Shown: piece after piece, positions 62,856-64,000 of the stretch | Layout of the letters: every line of letters begins with the position of its first letter | How positions within the stretch are numbered: the first letter of the stretch is position 1 | From: Hymenobacter sp. BT188 | Lineage (GTDB): Bacteria > Bacteroidota > Bacteroidia > Cytophagales > Hymenobacteraceae | DNA: 64,000 nt | NCBI RefSeq assembly: GCF_014333585.1 | Contig: NZ_JACSCW010000004.1 | Coordinates: 682,001 to 746,000 of the forward strand | Direction of reading: 5' to 3' | Position numbers and translations under genes: made by a program | Notes under the pieces: model-generated | Databases searched by the model: none | What the model saw: only the letters and a program-made list of their open reading frames with translations | Told to the model about the DNA's origin: nothing

Positions 62856-63620
62856 ATGCCATCATTTGAAAATCAAGTTGTGCTGATTACCGGAGCTTCT
62901 TCCGGCATCGGGAAAGCCGCCGCGGAAGCGTTTGCTAAAGCGGGCGCCCACGTAGTAGTAGCCGATGTGTCGGCGGAGGAAGGAGAGGCGGTGGCCCAGC
63001 AGTTGAGCGCTTTGGGGCCCAAAAGTTTGTTTATTGCCTGCGACGTAGCCTCATCGGCCAGCGTGCAAAATCTGATTAACCAAACGCTCGACACCTTCGG
63101 CCGGCTCGATGTAGCGATTAACAACGCTGGCATAGGTGGTGCTTCGGCCTTCAGCGCCGATTACCCCGATGAGGAGTGGCAGCGCGTGATTAACATCAAC
63201 CTGAGCGGCGTCTGGTACTGCCAAAAGTATGAGCTTCAGGCCATGGTAGCGGCCGGGCGGGGCGTCATTATCAATATGGCCTCTATTCTGGGGAAAGTGG
63301 GCTTTGCGGGCGCATCGGCATACGTGGCGGCCAAGCACGGCCTCATCGGCCTGACCGAAACCGCCGCGCTGGAATACGGGCCGCAGGGCATTCGGATAAA
63401 TGCAGTCTGTCCGGGCTTCATTGCCACGCCCATGCTCACCAAAGCAGGCATCGACGATGCGCACAAGGATCTGCAAGAAGCGGTTGCCTCCAAACACGCC
63501 ATGCATCGGCTGGGCAAACCCGAAGAAATAACAGGTGCGTTGCTGTGGCTGGCTTCCGATGAAGCATCGTTCGTAACGGGCCAGGCCATTGTGGTGGATG
63601 GCGGCTACCTGGCGCAGTAA
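62856..63620 (+). CDS. Short-chain dehydrogenase/reductase
   Basis: 254 residues from the ATG at 62856 (MPSFENQVVLITGASSGIG). Classical SDR: TGASSGIGKAAA (NAD(P) site), NNAGIGG, Ser in INMASILG, and YVAAKHG (Tyr and Lys). It has the common ending ITGALLWLASDEASFVTGQAIVVDGGY. An Asp after the second strand (VVADVS) suggests NAD(H) rather than NADP(H). Substrate unknown. Confidence 0.92.
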   Translation: MPSFENQVVLITGASSGIGKAAAEAFAKAGAHVVVADVSAEEGEAVAQQLSALGPKSLFIACDVASSASVQNLINQTLDTFGRLDVAINNAGIGGASAFSADYPDEEWQRVININLSGVWYCQKYELQAMVAAGRGVIINMASILGKVGFAGASAYVAAKHGLIGLTETAALEYGPQGIRINAVCPGFIATPMLTKAGIDDAHKDLQEAVASKHAMHRLGKPEEITGALLWLASDEASFVTGQAIVVDGGYLAQ

Positions 63621-63643
63621 CCGCCGGCAGTAACGATGCACGT

Positions 63644-63688
63644 AAAAAAGCCCCCCAGGTAATCATTTGATTACCTGGGGGGCTTTTT
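63644..63688. terminator. Intrinsic terminator, G6-type
   Basis: AAAAAAGCCCCCCAGG and its complement, with the inner pair TAATCA/TGATTA. It follows the SDR gene and lies 17 bases past the convergent small gene. Confidence 0.92.
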
Positions 63689-63705
63689 ATGTTTAAGACT
63701 GGTGT

Positions 63706-63927
63706 TTAGAATGAGCCAGCGTAGTAACCCCAGGCGTCATTGTTTCGGGCCAGGCCCGCCGCTTCCGTAACCGTGTCATTAAGCTGGTGATTTACTTCCG
63801 GACGGCTAGTCACGTCATGGGAAGGAGCAATGCGCTGGCGGCCGCGCGAACCGGCCGCTGACCGGCTCACCCGCGCGACCGACGGGTAGGTTGAGTGAAG
63901 AGCGGGATACGTGATTTGCTTGTTCAT
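63706..63927 (-). CDS. Small hypothetical protein, 73 residues
   Basis: Start ATG at 63927 (MNKQITYPALHSTYPSV). Polar, without membrane segments, Arg/Ser/Ala-rich centre (RVSRSAAGSRGRQRIAPSH) and a Tyr-Tyr ending (WGYYAGSF). No family recognised. Support is moderate: a clean start, a shared terminator and no better frame. Confidence 0.5.
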   Translation of the reverse strand: MNKQITYPALHSTYPSVARVSRSAAGSRGRQRIAPSHDVTSRPEVNHQLNDTVTEAAGLARNNDAWGYYAGSF

Positions 63928-64000
63928 AGCAGTAGAAAGAGTAGTTAGTTCAGATCAGGTGGCCATGCTCAGCGCGCTAGCCATCGATGGCAGGCAATAC

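Noticed and set aside
1..64000. tRNA, rRNA, CRISPR arrays, prophage or complete insertion sequences.
   Set aside because: No tRNA arms with a CCA-type end, no direct-repeat array and no IS transposase other than the RAYT were seen on reading both strands.

Overview
The window looks like chromosomal DNA from a Hymenobacter-like member of the Bacteroidota (Cytophagales). This is inferred from gene content: a PorE-like OmpA/PD40/TPR protein, DUF6807/PmoA, DUF983, DUF4199-type and LytTR/LytS regulators, fused isobutyryl-CoA mutase, and a YbiT-type ABC-F protein. It is also inferred from promoters of the Bacteroidota type (-7 box TAnnTTTG) and the lack of obvious Shine-Dalgarno sites. No rRNA, tRNA, CRISPR array, prophage or classical insertion sequence was found.

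Layout. 1-6200: end of an M61-like peptidase, kup, a small membrane protein, an FKBP isomerase, a 45-residue peptide, a polysaccharide deacetylase and an OmpA protein. 6409-13445: DUF6807 and bicupin pair, arsM-like methyltransferase, M20 peptidase, STAS/SEC14-like protein, and a PBP2-like transpeptidase with a lipobox. 13482-16705: the most mobile-looking part, with a palindromic repeat element, an MFS transporter, a REP-associated tyrosine transposase (RAYT) with a palindrome cluster at its upstream edge, and an AT-rich orphan gene. 16806-24050: icmF, then small accessory genes (SUKH-like, Uma2), fdhA and a GlcG/HbpS protein. 24413-32917: lepA, folD, queE, porE-like, two paralogous secreted helical proteins and gltA. 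33110-38527: mnmE, a DtxR-type repressor, fabH, and a translationally coupled glycosyltransferase and phosphodiesterase. 38796-40000: a wrecked histidine kinase followed by nested palindromic repeats. 40209-50091: dapD, a P-type ATPase, msrA, 3-hydroxyacyl-CoA dehydrogenase, a small membrane protein, an outer-membrane barrel and ABC-F. 50368-64000: small envelope proteins, an L,D-transpeptidase-like protein, an M48 protease, a lipid kinase, a phosphoesterase, a LytS/LytTR pair, a pirin-like protein, an intradiol dioxygenase lipoprotein, a universal stress protein and an SDR. Most genes are housekeeping or envelope functions in short transcription units.

Two layers of repeats lie over this. 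(1) A short motif, A/T tract plus GCCCCCCAG (reverse CTGGGGGGC plus A/T tract), occurs by eye about 65-70 times. Inverted pairs form most of the intrinsic terminators, and single copies lie inside genes in several reading frames and between genes. This resembles how DNA-uptake sequences are distributed, although no function is shown here. (2) Long palindromic REP/BIME-like elements of at least four sequence families lie between genes, and the window encodes a RAYT that is a plausible mobiliser for some of them.
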